Assembly: GCA_012798515.1 (NCBI GenBank)
Contig: JAAZNB010000422.1
Coordinates: forward strand, 1 to 33,599
Reading direction: 5' to 3'
Length of the DNA stretch: 33,599 bases
DNA from: Chloroflexota bacterium
Lineage (GTDB): Bacteria > Chloroflexota > Anaerolineae > Anaerolineales > Anaerolineaceae
Every line of letters begins with the position of its first letter. Within the stretch, counting starts at the first letter, position 1. Made by a program: the position numbers and the translations under genes. Below the pieces are notes generated by a model. It searched no databases. It worked only from the letters and a program-made list of their open reading frames with translations, and was not told the origin of the DNA. This document shows positions 24,246 through 31,889 of the stretch, in pieces.

Positions 24246-25619
24246 ATGAGAAAGAACCCTGTTTTTCTTGTTGTAATGGCGTTGAGCGTGCTGGCTATGC
24301 TGCTGTCGGCCTGCGCTGCCCCAACCGCCGAACCGACCGCGGTGCCTGCAACTGAGGCGCCGTCTACTGAGCCGACCATGGCCCCTGCTACCGAAGAAGC
24401 GCCGACGGAAGCCGCCGCCGAGCCGGCCGAACCCATCGAAATCCAGTTCTGGCACGGTCAGAGCCAGTCGCAGCAAGAAGCCCTGGGCGCATTGATCGAC
24501 GAGTTCAACAGCTCTCACCCGGACATCCAGGTCGTGGCGACTTACCAGGGCACCTACAGCGACCTGTATAGCAAAGTTACGGCTGCCATCGCCGCCGGGA
24601 CGCCCCCGGACCTGACGATCGCTTACCAGAATGACGTTTCGAATTATGTCAATTCCGACGCCGTCATCCCCCTGGACGACCTGATGGCCGATCCGGAAAT
24701 TGGCTTCAGCGACGAAGACATGAATGACATCTTCCCGGCCTTCATCGACCGCTACCCGCAGGCGGGCAACCAGGTCTACAGCATCGCCTTCATGCGCAGC
24801 ATGGAAGTGATGTACTACAACAATGACCTGCTTAGCGCCGCCGGAATCACCGAGCCGCCGGCCAGCTGGGACGATTTCATGAACGCCTGTGAGCTGGTCA
24901 CCAAGGCGCCCGACGTGTACTGCTACGAAATGAACACCGACGCTTCCCGCTTCGCCAATTGGATCTTCAGCCGCGGCGGCGACCTGCTCAACGAAGACGG
25001 CCAGACGGTGGCCTTCGACTCCCAGGCCGGCCTGGACACGCTGAACTTCATCAGCGACCTCTTCACCAACAATTATGCCATCGTCATTGGCCAGGCCTAC
25101 CAGGACCAGACCGACTTCTCCCTGGGCAAGATTGCTTTCGCCTTTGGCTCTTCCGCCGGCCTGCCCTACTACAAACAGGCCATCGACGAAGCGGCTGTGG
25201 TCCAGGATTGGGGCATTGCTCCCTCCCCGCACACCACAGCGGACCCGGTAGTGGACCTGTACGGGCCGAGCGTGGCCATCTTCAAGACCGACGATGCCCG
25301 CCAGCGGGCGGCTTTCACCTTTGTGAAATGGCTGATGGATAACGAGCCGAATTCGGAATGGGTGCAGGCCACGGCCTACTTCCCGGCTCGCCAGTCGACC
25401 AAGGACCAGCTGTCCGGCTTCATCGCTGAGAACGCGCTTTACGGCGACGCCTACAGCTGGCTGCCCTACGGCCGCACCGAACCGACCATCGCGGCCTGGA
25501 ACCCGATCCGCAGCATCATCGCCGACGCTATGACGGCAGTTGCCAACGGGGTCCAGACACCGGAAGAAGCCTTGAATGACGCCGTCACCAAGGCCAACGA
25601 CACCATCGCCAACCAGTAG
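24246..25619 (+). CDS. Extracellular solute-binding lipoprotein, family 1 (sugar or glycerol-phosphate type)
   Basis: A 457-residue lipoprotein that captures the ligand for the two permeases. The signal peptide ends in LLSAC (Cys23). A Pro/Thr/Glu/Ala linker runs to about 65. The binding domain starts with IEIQFWHGQSQSQQEALGALIDEFNSSHPDIQV and continues with GTPPDLTIAYQNDVSNYV and MEVMYYNNDLLSAAGI, typical of UgpB/MalE-like proteins. The FWHG beginning and YKQAIDEAA block favour a glycerol-3-phosphate or oligosaccharide ligand, but this cannot be settled by eye. The start has AGGAG upstream. A strong terminator follows 25 nt after the stop. Confidence 0.92.
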   Translation: MRKNPVFLVVMALSVLAMLLSACAAPTAEPTAVPATEAPSTEPTMAPATEEAPTEAAAEPAEPIEIQFWHGQSQSQQEALGALIDEFNSSHPDIQVVATYQGTYSDLYSKVTAAIAAGTPPDLTIAYQNDVSNYVNSDAVIPLDDLMADPEIGFSDEDMNDIFPAFIDRYPQAGNQVYSIAFMRSMEVMYYNNDLLSAAGITEPPASWDDFMNACELVTKAPDVYCYEMNTDASRFANWIFSRGGDLLNEDGQTVAFDSQAGLDTLNFISDLFTNNYAIVIGQAYQDQTDFSLGKIAFAFGSSAGLPYYKQAIDEAAVVQDWGIAPSPHTTADPVVDLYGPSVAIFKTDDARQRAAFTFVKWLMDNEPNSEWVQATAYFPARQSTKDQLSGFIAENALYGDAYSWLPYGRTEPTIAAWNPIRSIIADAMTAVANGVQTPEEALNDAVTKANDTIANQ

Positions 25620-25644
25620 TTTCTGCACGCGTATTTGAACACAG

Positions 25645-25673
25645 GCGCCTGCCTCCGGGCAGGCGCTTCTTTT
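25645..25673 (+). terminator. Intrinsic terminator of the ABC operon
   Basis: The stem GCGCCTGCC (25645-25653) with GGCAGGCGC (25658-25666) and loop TCCG is followed by TTCTTTT. It is the best textbook terminator in the window. Confidence 0.85.
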
Positions 25674-25746
25674 GCGCTAATTTACAGGGTAAATACGTCA
25701 AAACGTTTTATCTATGCAAAGTGCTGTCACCCACCCCTTAAAAAGA

Positions 25747-25804
25747 GTGCGAGATGGCTGCTTCCAGCGGCACATTTGTGCCGCTGGAAGCAGCCATCTC
25801 GCAC
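25747..25804. repeat. Perfect 27-bp hairpin with ATTT loop
   Basis: Arm 25747-25773 is exactly complementary to 25778-25804. A5-TC-T6 follows, so it could also stop plus-strand transcription. A flawless 27-bp stem is much longer than a terminator needs. It lies about 75 nt after the ABC terminator in the 398-nt gap before rplS, which holds no gene. Confidence 0.75.
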
Positions 25805-25868
25805 AAAAATCTTTTTTCCCCCACTTCGCGGCGTTTTTGCCGCGGAGAGGGGGCCGGGGGAGTGGAAA

Positions 25869-25912
25869 AGGGTAGGAAACGCATCTCGCAATTTAGATGC
25901 ATTTCCTACCCT
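25869..25912. repeat. 17-bp hairpin with one mismatch before rplS
   Basis: AGGGTAGGAAA (25869-25879) and GCATCT (25881-25886) pair with AGATGC (25895-25900) and TTTCCTACCCT (25902-25912); only the C-A pair between them is unpaired. It ends 20 nt before the -35 box of rplS. A smaller CGCGGC/GCCGCG hairpin lies between this and the 27-bp hairpin. Confidence 0.65.
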
Positions 25913-25932
25913 GCGCCAATTTACAATCTGCC

Positions 25933-25961
25933 TTTACGCCGTACACAACCCGTGTTATAAT
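25933..25961 (+). promoter_or_regulatory. Promoter of rplS
   Basis: TTTACG (25933-25938), a 17-nt spacer and TATAAT (25956-25961). The transcript would begin about 50 nt before the rplS start. Confidence 0.65.
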
Positions 25962-26017
25962 CTGGCCTCGCGTTGTTAAAGTGGAATGATGCAATCATGA
26001 TGTAAGGATTGGTAAAG

Positions 26018-26362
26018 ATGAGCGACCTGTTGAAAGAGATCGAGGCACCTGAAAACCCCAACATCCCTCACCTGCTGCCAGGTGACGGGGTTAGCGTACA
26101 CGTAAAAATCAAAGAAGGCAACCGCGAACGTATCCAGGAGTTCAAAGGCGTCGTTCTGTATACACACAATAACGGCACCAACTCTACTTTTACCGTTCGC
26201 CGCGTGGCCTCCAATGGGGTCGGCGTGGAGCGTACCTTCCTGACCCGTTCCCCCCGCATCGACAAGGTTGTGGTCGATCGTCACAGCAAAGTACGCCGCG
26301 CCCGCCTGTACTTCCTGCGCGGCCGGACCGGCAAGAGCGCACGGCTCAAACAAAAATTCTAG
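26018..26362 (+). CDS. rplS: 50S ribosomal protein L19
   Basis: A 114-residue ribosomal protein L19, at the 30S-50S interface. The blocks [13 protein letters not shown]-like ([29 protein letters not shown]), [18 protein letters not shown] and [20 protein letters not shown] are all typical, and the length is normal. AAGGA lies 9 nt before ATG 26018; the TTG at 26009 is less likely. It stands apart from rpsP, rimM and trmD, its usual neighbours. Confidence 0.97.
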   Translation: MSDLLKEIEAPENPNIPHLLPGDGVSVHVKIKEGNRERIQEFKGVVLYTHNNGTNSTFTVRRVASNGVGVERTFLTRSPRIDKVVVDRHSKVRRARLYFLRGRTGKSARLKQKF

Positions 26363-26368
26363 ACCGCT

Positions 26369-26394
26369 GCCCGGTTTCGACACGGGTGTTTTCT
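26369..26394 (+). terminator. Weak terminator after rplS
   Basis: CCCG and CGGG around GTTTCGACA, followed by TGTTTTCTTT, starting 8 nt after the rplS stop. The stem is short. Confidence 0.4.
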
Positions 26395-26479
26395 TTCCTG
26401 CACGCTTTTGCTCAACAGGTGAGAAGAATCAGGTTGATTTCGTAGGGTGCAACCCGCACAGGTTGCGCCCTTTCAGTTC

Positions 26480-26485
26480 TATAAT
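26480..26485 (+). promoter_or_regulatory. -10 box of the C26 peptidase-murI unit
   Basis: TATAAT ends 6 nt before ATG 26492 with no ribosome binding site between, again a leaderless position. Confidence 0.6.
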
Positions 26486-26491
26486 AGAGCG

Positions 26492-27223
26492 ATGATGACG
26501 CCACTGATTGGGATTACTTGCAACCGAGATGCCCCTGAAAATGGGGTTCACCAGAACAACCTGTCACAGGCTTACGTGCGGGCCGTGTTCCGAGCCGGGG
26601 GGCTGCCGGTGCTCATTCCGGTTGGGCTGCCGGCCGAGCAGTCTCCGGCGCTGTACGAGCGCCTGGACGGCCTGCTGTTGAGCGGCGGAGGCGACATCGC
26701 CCCGCAGCGTTTCGATGGCCAACCCCATCCCAGGATCAACGGTATCGATCTGGAACGGGACGAGATCGAGATTGGCCTGGTACGCCTGGCAGCCGAGAAT
26801 GGTTGGCCGTTCCTGGGCATCTGCCGCGGGATCCAGGTGATCAATGTGGCCCTGGGCGGAGGCCTGTATACTGACGTGGCGGCTCAGCTTCCCGGGGCGC
26901 TGCGTCACGATTGGTATCCGGACATCCCGCGGGACTACCCGGCCCACGCGGTTACCCTGGAATCCGGCACCGTCCTGGAAAAAATCCTCGACCAGCGGCA
27001 GGTGCAGGTCAACAGCCTGCACCACCAGGGGGTCGACCGGGCCGCGCCCGGCCTGCGCGCCAACGCCTACGCCCCGGATGGCCTGATCGAAGGCGTAGAA
27101 TTGGACGGCCATCCCTTTGGGGTGGGAGTACAGTGGCATCCCGAATGGCTGGTGGACGCGGCACCCATGCAGGCCCTGTTCCGGGCCTTCATCCAGGCCG
27201 CCCAGGCAGGCAAGCGACGATGA
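26492..27223 (+). CDS. Class I glutamine amidotransferase-like hydrolase, peptidase C26 (PuuD-like)
   Basis: A 243-residue cytoplasmic hydrolase of the gamma-glutamyl-gamma-aminobutyrate hydrolase group. The nucleophile is Cys111 in LGICRGIQ and the His-Glu partners are His216 and Glu218 in VQWHPEW, so the triad is complete. LLLSGGGDIAPQRF and NSLHHQGVDR are further family marks. It could cleave gamma-glutamyl amides; putrescine genes are not present. Its end overlaps the start of murI by 4 nt (ATGA). The start is ATG 26492, by the -10 position; 26495 is equally possible. Confidence 0.9.
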   Translation: MMTPLIGITCNRDAPENGVHQNNLSQAYVRAVFRAGGLPVLIPVGLPAEQSPALYERLDGLLLSGGGDIAPQRFDGQPHPRINGIDLERDEIEIGLVRLAAENGWPFLGICRGIQVINVALGGGLYTDVAAQLPGALRHDWYPDIPRDYPAHAVTLESGTVLEKILDQRQVQVNSLHHQGVDRAAPGLRANAYAPDGLIEGVELDGHPFGVGVQWHPEWLVDAAPMQALFRAFIQAAQAGKRR

Positions 27224-28077
27224 AGCCGGCTGCGACGCCGCCCGCGGGAACGGCCTTGATCGGCATGTTCGATTCCGGGGTGGGCGGGCTGTCGGTGTTG
27301 CGGGCTATCGCCGGGCACATACCGGGCCAGCCGGTGCTTTTTGTTGCCGACCAGGCGCACGTCCCTTACGGAACCCAGTCGTTGGAGACGGTGCGCCATT
27401 ATTCGGAGGAGATCACACGCTACCTGCTGCGCTGTGGCGCCGGCCTGATCGTGGTAGCCTGCAACACAGCCTCGGCTGCGGCGCTGCATCACCTGCGCCA
27501 GGTGTTCCCCCAGGTGCCCTTCGTGGGCATGGAACCGGCCGTCAAACCGGCCGCCGAGCAGACCCGCTCCGGCGTGGTGGGCGTGCTGGCCACCCCGGCC
27601 ACGTTCCAGGGAGCCTTGTACGCCTCGGTGGTGGAACGCTTCGCCCGGGACGTGAAGGTCTTGCAACATACCTGCCCGGGCCTGGTCGAAGAGATCGAGG
27701 CGGGACGATTGCAAGGGGAACGGACACGCGCAATTCTGGAAGAGGCCTTGGGGCCCATGTTGGCGCAAGGCATCGATACGGTGGTCCTGGGCTGCACGCA
27801 TTACCCCTTCGTCATTCCCCTGATCCAGGAGATCGTTGGACCCGGGGTGCGCGTCATCGACCCTGCCCCGGCCGTCGCCCGCCAGGCAAAGCGGCTGTTG
27901 GCCCGGGTGGACCGCGCCGGGACCGCGCCAGGCCGGACTATTTTGATGACCACCGGCCAGGGCGAGCCGTTCAGACGTACGATCTTGACTTTACTGGCCT
28001 GGGATGTGCCGGTGGAGCAGATCGCATGGGGGCAAGACCTGGGTCGCCACGTTGGGGATGCTGATCCAGGGCGGTGA
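27220..28077 (+). CDS. murI: Glutamate racemase
   Basis: A 285-residue racemase that makes D-glutamate for peptidoglycan. The motifs are MFDSGVGGLSVL (Asp18, Ser19), VACNTASA (Cys81, first catalytic Cys) and GCTHYPF (Cys192, second catalytic Cys; His194). The length is normal. It is coupled to the C26 peptidase gene by an ATGA overlap; both act on glutamyl compounds, which may explain the pairing. A hairpin follows 16 nt after the stop. Confidence 0.96.
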   Translation: MKPAATPPAGTALIGMFDSGVGGLSVLRAIAGHIPGQPVLFVADQAHVPYGTQSLETVRHYSEEITRYLLRCGAGLIVVACNTASAAALHHLRQVFPQVPFVGMEPAVKPAAEQTRSGVVGVLATPATFQGALYASVVERFARDVKVLQHTCPGLVEEIEAGRLQGERTRAILEEALGPMLAQGIDTVVLGCTHYPFVIPLIQEIVGPGVRVIDPAPAVARQAKRLLARVDRAGTAPGRTILMTTGQGEPFRRTILTLLAWDVPVEQIAWGQDLGRHVGDADPGR

Positions 28078-28093
28078 GGCCGGTTTTCCTTTT

Positions 28094-28123
28094 CCTTCAC
28101 GGCCGGCGCGCCGGCCCTGAAGG
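28094..28123. terminator. Hairpin after murI
   Basis: CCTTCA and GGCCGG (28094-28106) pair with CCGGCC and TGAAGG (28111-28123), with one unpaired C-C and a CGCG loop. No U run follows. Confidence 0.55.
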
Positions 28124-28149
28124 CCCCGTATGCGAGAAATGATCTCTGG

Positions 28150-28155
28150 TATACT
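28150..28155 (+). promoter_or_regulatory. -10 box of the DUF3090 gene
   Basis: TATACT lies 33 nt before the ATG at 28188. GGAGGG (28171-28178 region) is a ribosome binding site placed slightly far from the start. Confidence 0.45.
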
Positions 28156-28187
28156 TAACTTTACAAACCCATGGAGGGCTGAAGGTT

Positions 28188-28715
28188 ATGGCACCTACTG
28201 AAATTGACATTGATCCTGTTAACCATATTACGACCGACGCCATTGGTAAGCCGGGCCAACGAGTGTTTTACATTCAAGCCTGGCAGGGAAACCGAACCGT
28301 CAGCCTGGTTGTAGAAAAATTCCAGATTCAGACGTTGGCGATTGGTGTAGAACAGTTCTTGAGTGAGATCGTGGACCGTTATCCGGAACTGCCGGAGGCG
28401 TCTTCGGATTATGTGGAAGAGAAAATGCACATCCGCCCGCCGGTCGATCCCGTTTTCCGGGTTGGAGAACTGGGCCTGGCGTATGATTCGGACCGGGATT
28501 TACTGGTATTGGTGGCGCGCGAGAGCGTTGGCGAAGCACAGCCGACGGAAGAGGCCGCCGTGGTCCGATTCTGGTGTTCACGGTCGCAGCTGCGTTCGAT
28601 GTGCCGTTGGGGGCTGGAAGTCGCCGGTCGTGGCCGGCCGATCTGCCCGTTGTGCGGCGAAGCCATGGAACCGGAAGGGCATTTCTGTCCCAAGAGGAAC
28701 GGGCACAAACATTAA
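28188..28715 (+). CDS. DUF3090 family protein
   Basis: A 175-residue protein of the DUF3090 family. Typical blocks are GQRVFYIQAWQGNRTVSLVVEKFQ near the N-terminus, DPVFRVGELGLAYD in the middle and a C-terminal RPICPLCGEAMEPEGHFCPKRNGH with CxxC and a later Cys, which looks like a zinc knuckle. The family has no proven reaction. In actinobacteria it lies beside an SCO1664-type kinase-fold gene and mycothiol-linked genes; here the SCO1664-type gene follows too, 117 nt downstream. Confidence 0.88.
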   Translation: MAPTEIDIDPVNHITTDAIGKPGQRVFYIQAWQGNRTVSLVVEKFQIQTLAIGVEQFLSEIVDRYPELPEASSDYVEEKMHIRPPVDPVFRVGELGLAYDSDRDLLVLVARESVGEAQPTEEAAVVRFWCSRSQLRSMCRWGLEVAGRGRPICPLCGEAMEPEGHFCPKRNGHKH

Positions 28716-28819
28716 AGGTAATTACTCGGCCCGAGGTGAATTCGGGAACTTCCTCCCCTACCTCTGAGCAGTTACCATTGAAGCTTATTACCGGTAGCTC
28801 CGGAAGAAGTGTGGTGTGG

Positions 28820-28825
28820 TAATAT
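28820..28825 (+). promoter_or_regulatory. Possible -10 box of the SCO1664-like gene
   Basis: TAATAT ends 7 nt before ATG 28833, the same spacing as for uvrC and the BMP lipoprotein. It overlaps the ATG at 28824 and argues for the later start. Confidence 0.35.
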
Positions 28826-28832
28826 GGCCACA

Positions 28833-29558
28833 ATGCAAAACAAAGAATGGATCTTGATGGCCTTGCAGAAAGCCAAGCTTGACCTGCAAGGCCAGTTCTT
28901 AATTGGTTCGAACTACACGTTCATGTGCAATTTGACGTATGAATCCGCGGATCTCACCGCGGTGTATAAACCTGCGCGAGGAGAACAGCCCCTGTGGGAT
29001 TTCCCGCCGGGCACCCTGGCTAAACGCGAGGTGGCGGCATTCTGGGTCAGCGAGGCTCTGGGCTGGGACCTGGTCCCGCCCACGGTCTACCGCCAGGACG
29101 AACTGCCCCTGGGGCCCGGTTCGCTGCAGCTCTACATCGATCACGATCCGGAGTACCATTATTTCCGTTTCACCGAGGCAGAGAAACAGCGCCTGCGGCC
29201 GGTGGCCCTGTTCGATTTGCTGGTCAACAACGCCGACCGTAAGGCCGGCCACATCTTGTGCGATCGCCAGGACCACCTGTGGCTGATCGACCACGGCGTC
29301 TGCTTCCACACCGAGGATAAGCTGCGCACCGTGGTGTGGGATTTTGCCGGCGAGGCCATTGATAAGGGCCTGAGCGATGACCTGTGCACTTTTACCGGCG
29401 ATTTGCAGGTCACGGACGAGTACCGCTGTCACCTGGAAGAGCTCTTGAGCCGTCATGAAATCGGCTCACTGGCGACGCGGGCTCAACGCCTGGTCGAGAG
29501 CGGTTTCTTTCCCTATCCCAGCGGGCGGCGCCGGCCATACCCCTGGCCGCCGGTGTAA
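28833..29558 (+). CDS. SCO1664-family protein (PI3/4-kinase-like fold)
   Basis: A 241-residue protein of the SCO1664 group, distantly similar to phosphatidylinositol 3/4-kinases. GSNYTFMCNLTYESADLTAVYKPARGEQPLWDFP holds the nucleotide-binding Lys (VYKP). RPVALFDLLVNNADRKAGHILCD matches the catalytic loop (D-x4-NADRK-x2-H) and LWLIDHGVCFH the metal-binding Asp (IDHG). The family thus has kinase-like active-site residues, with the acceptor unknown. Upstream ATGs at 28824 and 28809 are possible; 28833 best fits the -10 box. Co-occurrence with DUF3090 matches actinobacteria. Confidence 0.82.
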   Translation: MQNKEWILMALQKAKLDLQGQFLIGSNYTFMCNLTYESADLTAVYKPARGEQPLWDFPPGTLAKREVAAFWVSEALGWDLVPPTVYRQDELPLGPGSLQLYIDHDPEYHYFRFTEAEKQRLRPVALFDLLVNNADRKAGHILCDRQDHLWLIDHGVCFHTEDKLRTVVWDFAGEAIDKGLSDDLCTFTGDLQVTDEYRCHLEELLSRHEIGSLATRAQRLVESGFFPYPSGRRRPYPWPPV

Positions 29559-29639
29559 CAAACCCACGGCAAACTACATCTGCCCTTAGAAGGGTAGAAC
29601 TGCATTCTCACCTGCTAGACCATCATCGAGGAAGTTGCA

Positions 29640-30677
29640 TTGGGACACTATGCTCTGGTATTCGTCGGTTTTGGAAACGTAGGGCGCGCCCTGGCGCGTC
29701 TCCTGCTGCGTAAACGCGCCCAGTTGGAGGACGGTTATCAAATCACCTTCCAGGTGAACGGTATCGCCACCGGGCGGCACGGGATGGCCATCGACCTGCG
29801 GGGCATCGACCTGGAGGCTGCCCTGGCCTGCCTGGAATCCGGGGGCCGGCTGGATCGCTTTTCCACCCTTCCCACCCCGGCCACCATCCTGGACTTCATC
29901 CAGGCCTGCCCGGGAGACGTGCTGTTCGAGAACACGCCCATCAACCATCTCACCGGGCAGCCCGCTACGGATCATCTGGCGGCAGCCCTGCGCCAGGGGA
30001 TGCACGCCATCACCGCCAACAAGGGCCCGGTGGTGCACGCCTATGCTGAATTGAACCGGCTGGCGCATGCCCAGGGCCGGCGTTTCCTGTTCGAGTCGGC
30101 CGTCATGGATGGCGCCCCTATTTTCTCCTTGTTCCGCGGCGGACTGCCGTGTGTGGAACTGCGCGGTTTTCAAGGTATCCTGAATTCCACCAGCAACATG
30201 ATCCTGGAGCGGATGGAGAGCGGCGAATCCCTGGAAGAGGCCATCGTCTATGCCCAATCGATCGGTATTGCCGAAACCAACCCTCTCAACGACGTCGAGG
30301 GCTGGGACGCGGCAGTCAAGGTAGCCGCCCTGGCCACGGTCTTGATGGGCGTGCCCCTGCGGCCGCAGGACGTGCAGCGCACCGGTATCAGCGCCATCAC
30401 CCCCGCCATGCTCCAATCTGCCCGGGAATCCGGGCAGCGCTGGAAGTTGGTGTGCCGGGTGCAGCGGCAGGGGGAAGGGCTGCGGGCCAGCGTGTGCCCG
30501 GAACAGGTGCCGGCCGAATCGGTGCTGTCCAACATCCATGGGACCAGCTCCTATGTCGAGTTCGCCATGGACGTTCTGCCCGGTCTGGGCATCGTGGAGG
30601 GCAACCCCTCCCCGGAGACCACTGCCTACGGCTTGTTGGCGGACATGCTCAATGCCCTGCGAGAGGATGGCGTATGA
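29640..30677 (+). CDS. hom: Homoserine dehydrogenase
   Basis: A 345-residue enzyme reducing aspartate semialdehyde to homoserine (Thr/Met/Ile pathway). The dinucleotide loop is VFVGFGNVGRALARLL at the N-terminus, followed by AITANKGPVVHAY (the family NKGPV motif), GILNSTSNMIL, and AETNPLNDVEGWDAAVKVAALA with the substrate-binding Asp/Glu and Lys. No ACT domain follows, so it is the short, feedback-insensitive type. The start is TTG at 29640, with GAGGAAG 5 nt upstream; no in-frame ATG fits. Its stop overlaps the next gene by 4 nt. Confidence 0.92.
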   Translation: MGHYALVFVGFGNVGRALARLLLRKRAQLEDGYQITFQVNGIATGRHGMAIDLRGIDLEAALACLESGGRLDRFSTLPTPATILDFIQACPGDVLFENTPINHLTGQPATDHLAAALRQGMHAITANKGPVVHAYAELNRLAHAQGRRFLFESAVMDGAPIFSLFRGGLPCVELRGFQGILNSTSNMILERMESGESLEEAIVYAQSIGIAETNPLNDVEGWDAAVKVAALATVLMGVPLRPQDVQRTGISAITPAMLQSARESGQRWKLVCRVQRQGEGLRASVCPEQVPAESVLSNIHGTSSYVEFAMDVLPGLGIVEGNPSPETTAYGLLADMLNALREDGV

Positions 30678-31360
30678 GCGAGATGTATTGGATCGGTGGG
30701 CTGGAGGAACGCCTGGCGCCGGATGGCGCCGGGGTGGTCCCGGGGCTGGCGCGCCTGGCCGCCCGCTATGGGCTGCGCCTGGATGCGTTGGAAGAGGTCC
30801 ACTGGCTTGGAGCGGATCCCGTCGCCGGGGCGAATGCAGCGCCCACGGGGCGCCCGGTGTGGTTCTATTGGGAAGACCGGCCGGGCATGGCGCATTACCT
30901 GGCCCACGCGGCCGGGCGTGGCATGGCGGCCGGCGAGCAGCACCTGGTGGTCCTGGCCGAGTGGGCCAGCGAGACCTTCACCGCCGAGTTGTTTGCCTCG
31001 CCGCGCGCCGTGGGCCGGTATAACCTGGTCCCGGAGGCCCGCCTGGCGGCGCGCCTGACCTTTCCCTCTGGAGCGGAAGATGCCAGCAGCGGGCTGGCGG
31101 CATTGCAGGCGGCCCTGGTACAGGGCGAGCTGGCCCCCGAAGACGTGCGCCTCCTGGCGGGCAGTGCCTGGGATCAGAACGGTTATGGCGCTGCCTTTCC
31201 ACAGGCGGCGCGGGTAATCGGCGGCCGGCCCGGGGCAGACGGCCTGGCCCTGTTGCATGCTCTACTGGACATGCTCAAGGGGTCCTCGCTGCCGGCGGGA
31301 ATGTGGATGAGTGCAATATTACCGGGGCCGCTCCTGGCGACGCTGGTCGAACGAATCTGA
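30674..31360 (+). CDS. Unknown protein, possibly a degenerate thiolase-fold protein
   Basis: A 228-residue protein rich in Ala, Gly and Leu with no membrane span or signal peptide. I cannot assign it with confidence. AHAAGRGMAAGEQHLVVLAEW resembles the thiolase segment in which the catalytic Cys is followed by AxxAIxxGEADVVLAGG, and the end ALLDMLKGSSLPAGMWMSAILPGPLLATLVERI resembles the thiolase C-terminal strand, but the catalytic Cys and the CxG are absent. It has no Cys in these places, so an acyl-transfer role is unlikely. It starts inside the hom stop (ATGA) and ends 13 nt before folK, so it belongs to the hom-folK-folP unit. Confidence 0.6.
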   Translation: MSEMYWIGGLEERLAPDGAGVVPGLARLAARYGLRLDALEEVHWLGADPVAGANAAPTGRPVWFYWEDRPGMAHYLAHAAGRGMAAGEQHLVVLAEWASETFTAELFASPRAVGRYNLVPEARLAARLTFPSGAEDASSGLAALQAALVQGELAPEDVRLLAGSAWDQNGYGAAFPQAARVIGGRPGADGLALLHALLDMLKGSSLPAGMWMSAILPGPLLATLVERI

Positions 31361-31373
31361 CCAAAGGACGAAC

Positions 31374-31886
31374 TTGGAACATCGCATCTACCTGGCTCTT
31401 GGAACCAACCTGGGGGATCGTTTTCACCACTTACAGCAGGCTGTATCCCTGTTGGCGCCGGAGGTTCACGTGCGGCGCATTTCGCCGGTCTACCAGACCC
31501 CGCCCTGGGGTTACCTGGACCAGCCCGATTTCCTCAACCAGGCTCTGGAAGCCGCCACGGACCTGGCGCCTGAAGCGCTGCTGCGTTACCTCAAGGCCAT
31601 CGAAAAAGAAATGGGCCGCGAGAAGGTCGTCCGCAACGGCCCGCGCATTATCGACCTGGATATCCTGTTCTACGACGACTTGATCCTGAAAACAGAGGAT
31701 TTGCAGATTCCACACTGGGGAGTCGCTCAACGGGCCTTTGTGCTGGAACCCCTGGCCGATCTGGCGCCCGAGCTGCGCCACCCGCAGACAGGGCGCACGG
31801 TTGAGGAGATGCTGGCCGGGGTGGACCGCTCGGGGGTAACCCTGTTCTGGCGTCCCGACCGGGACCACCCGGAGCGTATGGAGTGA
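31374..31886 (+). CDS. folK: 6-hydroxymethyl-dihydropterin pyrophosphokinase
   Basis: A 170-residue HPPK of folate synthesis, moving pyrophosphate from ATP to hydroxymethyl-dihydropterin. The start IYLALGTNLGDRFHHLQQAV, SPVYQTPPWGYLDQPDFLNQALE and GPRIIDLDILFYDD (the two metal-binding Asp residues) are diagnostic. The start codon is TTG, with AAGGA 5 nt upstream; the frame is open upstream into the previous gene but that part is not family-like. folP begins 3 nt after its stop. Confidence 0.95.
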   Translation: MEHRIYLALGTNLGDRFHHLQQAVSLLAPEVHVRRISPVYQTPPWGYLDQPDFLNQALEAATDLAPEALLRYLKAIEKEMGREKVVRNGPRIIDLDILFYDDLILKTEDLQIPHWGVAQRAFVLEPLADLAPELRHPQTGRTVEEMLAGVDRSGVTLFWRPDRDHPERME

Positions 31887-31889
31887 AAC

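Noticed and set aside
22034-25619. Assigning the ABC importer to glycerol-3-phosphate (ugp) or maltose (mal)
   Set aside because: The sequences fit the general MalFG/UgpAE group only; no ligand-specific gene is adjacent.
24102-25628. 508-codon minus-strand frame
   Set aside because: It is antisense to the solute-binding protein gene and arises from the GC-rich codon pattern; the plus strand has a signal peptide, ribosome binding site and family motifs.
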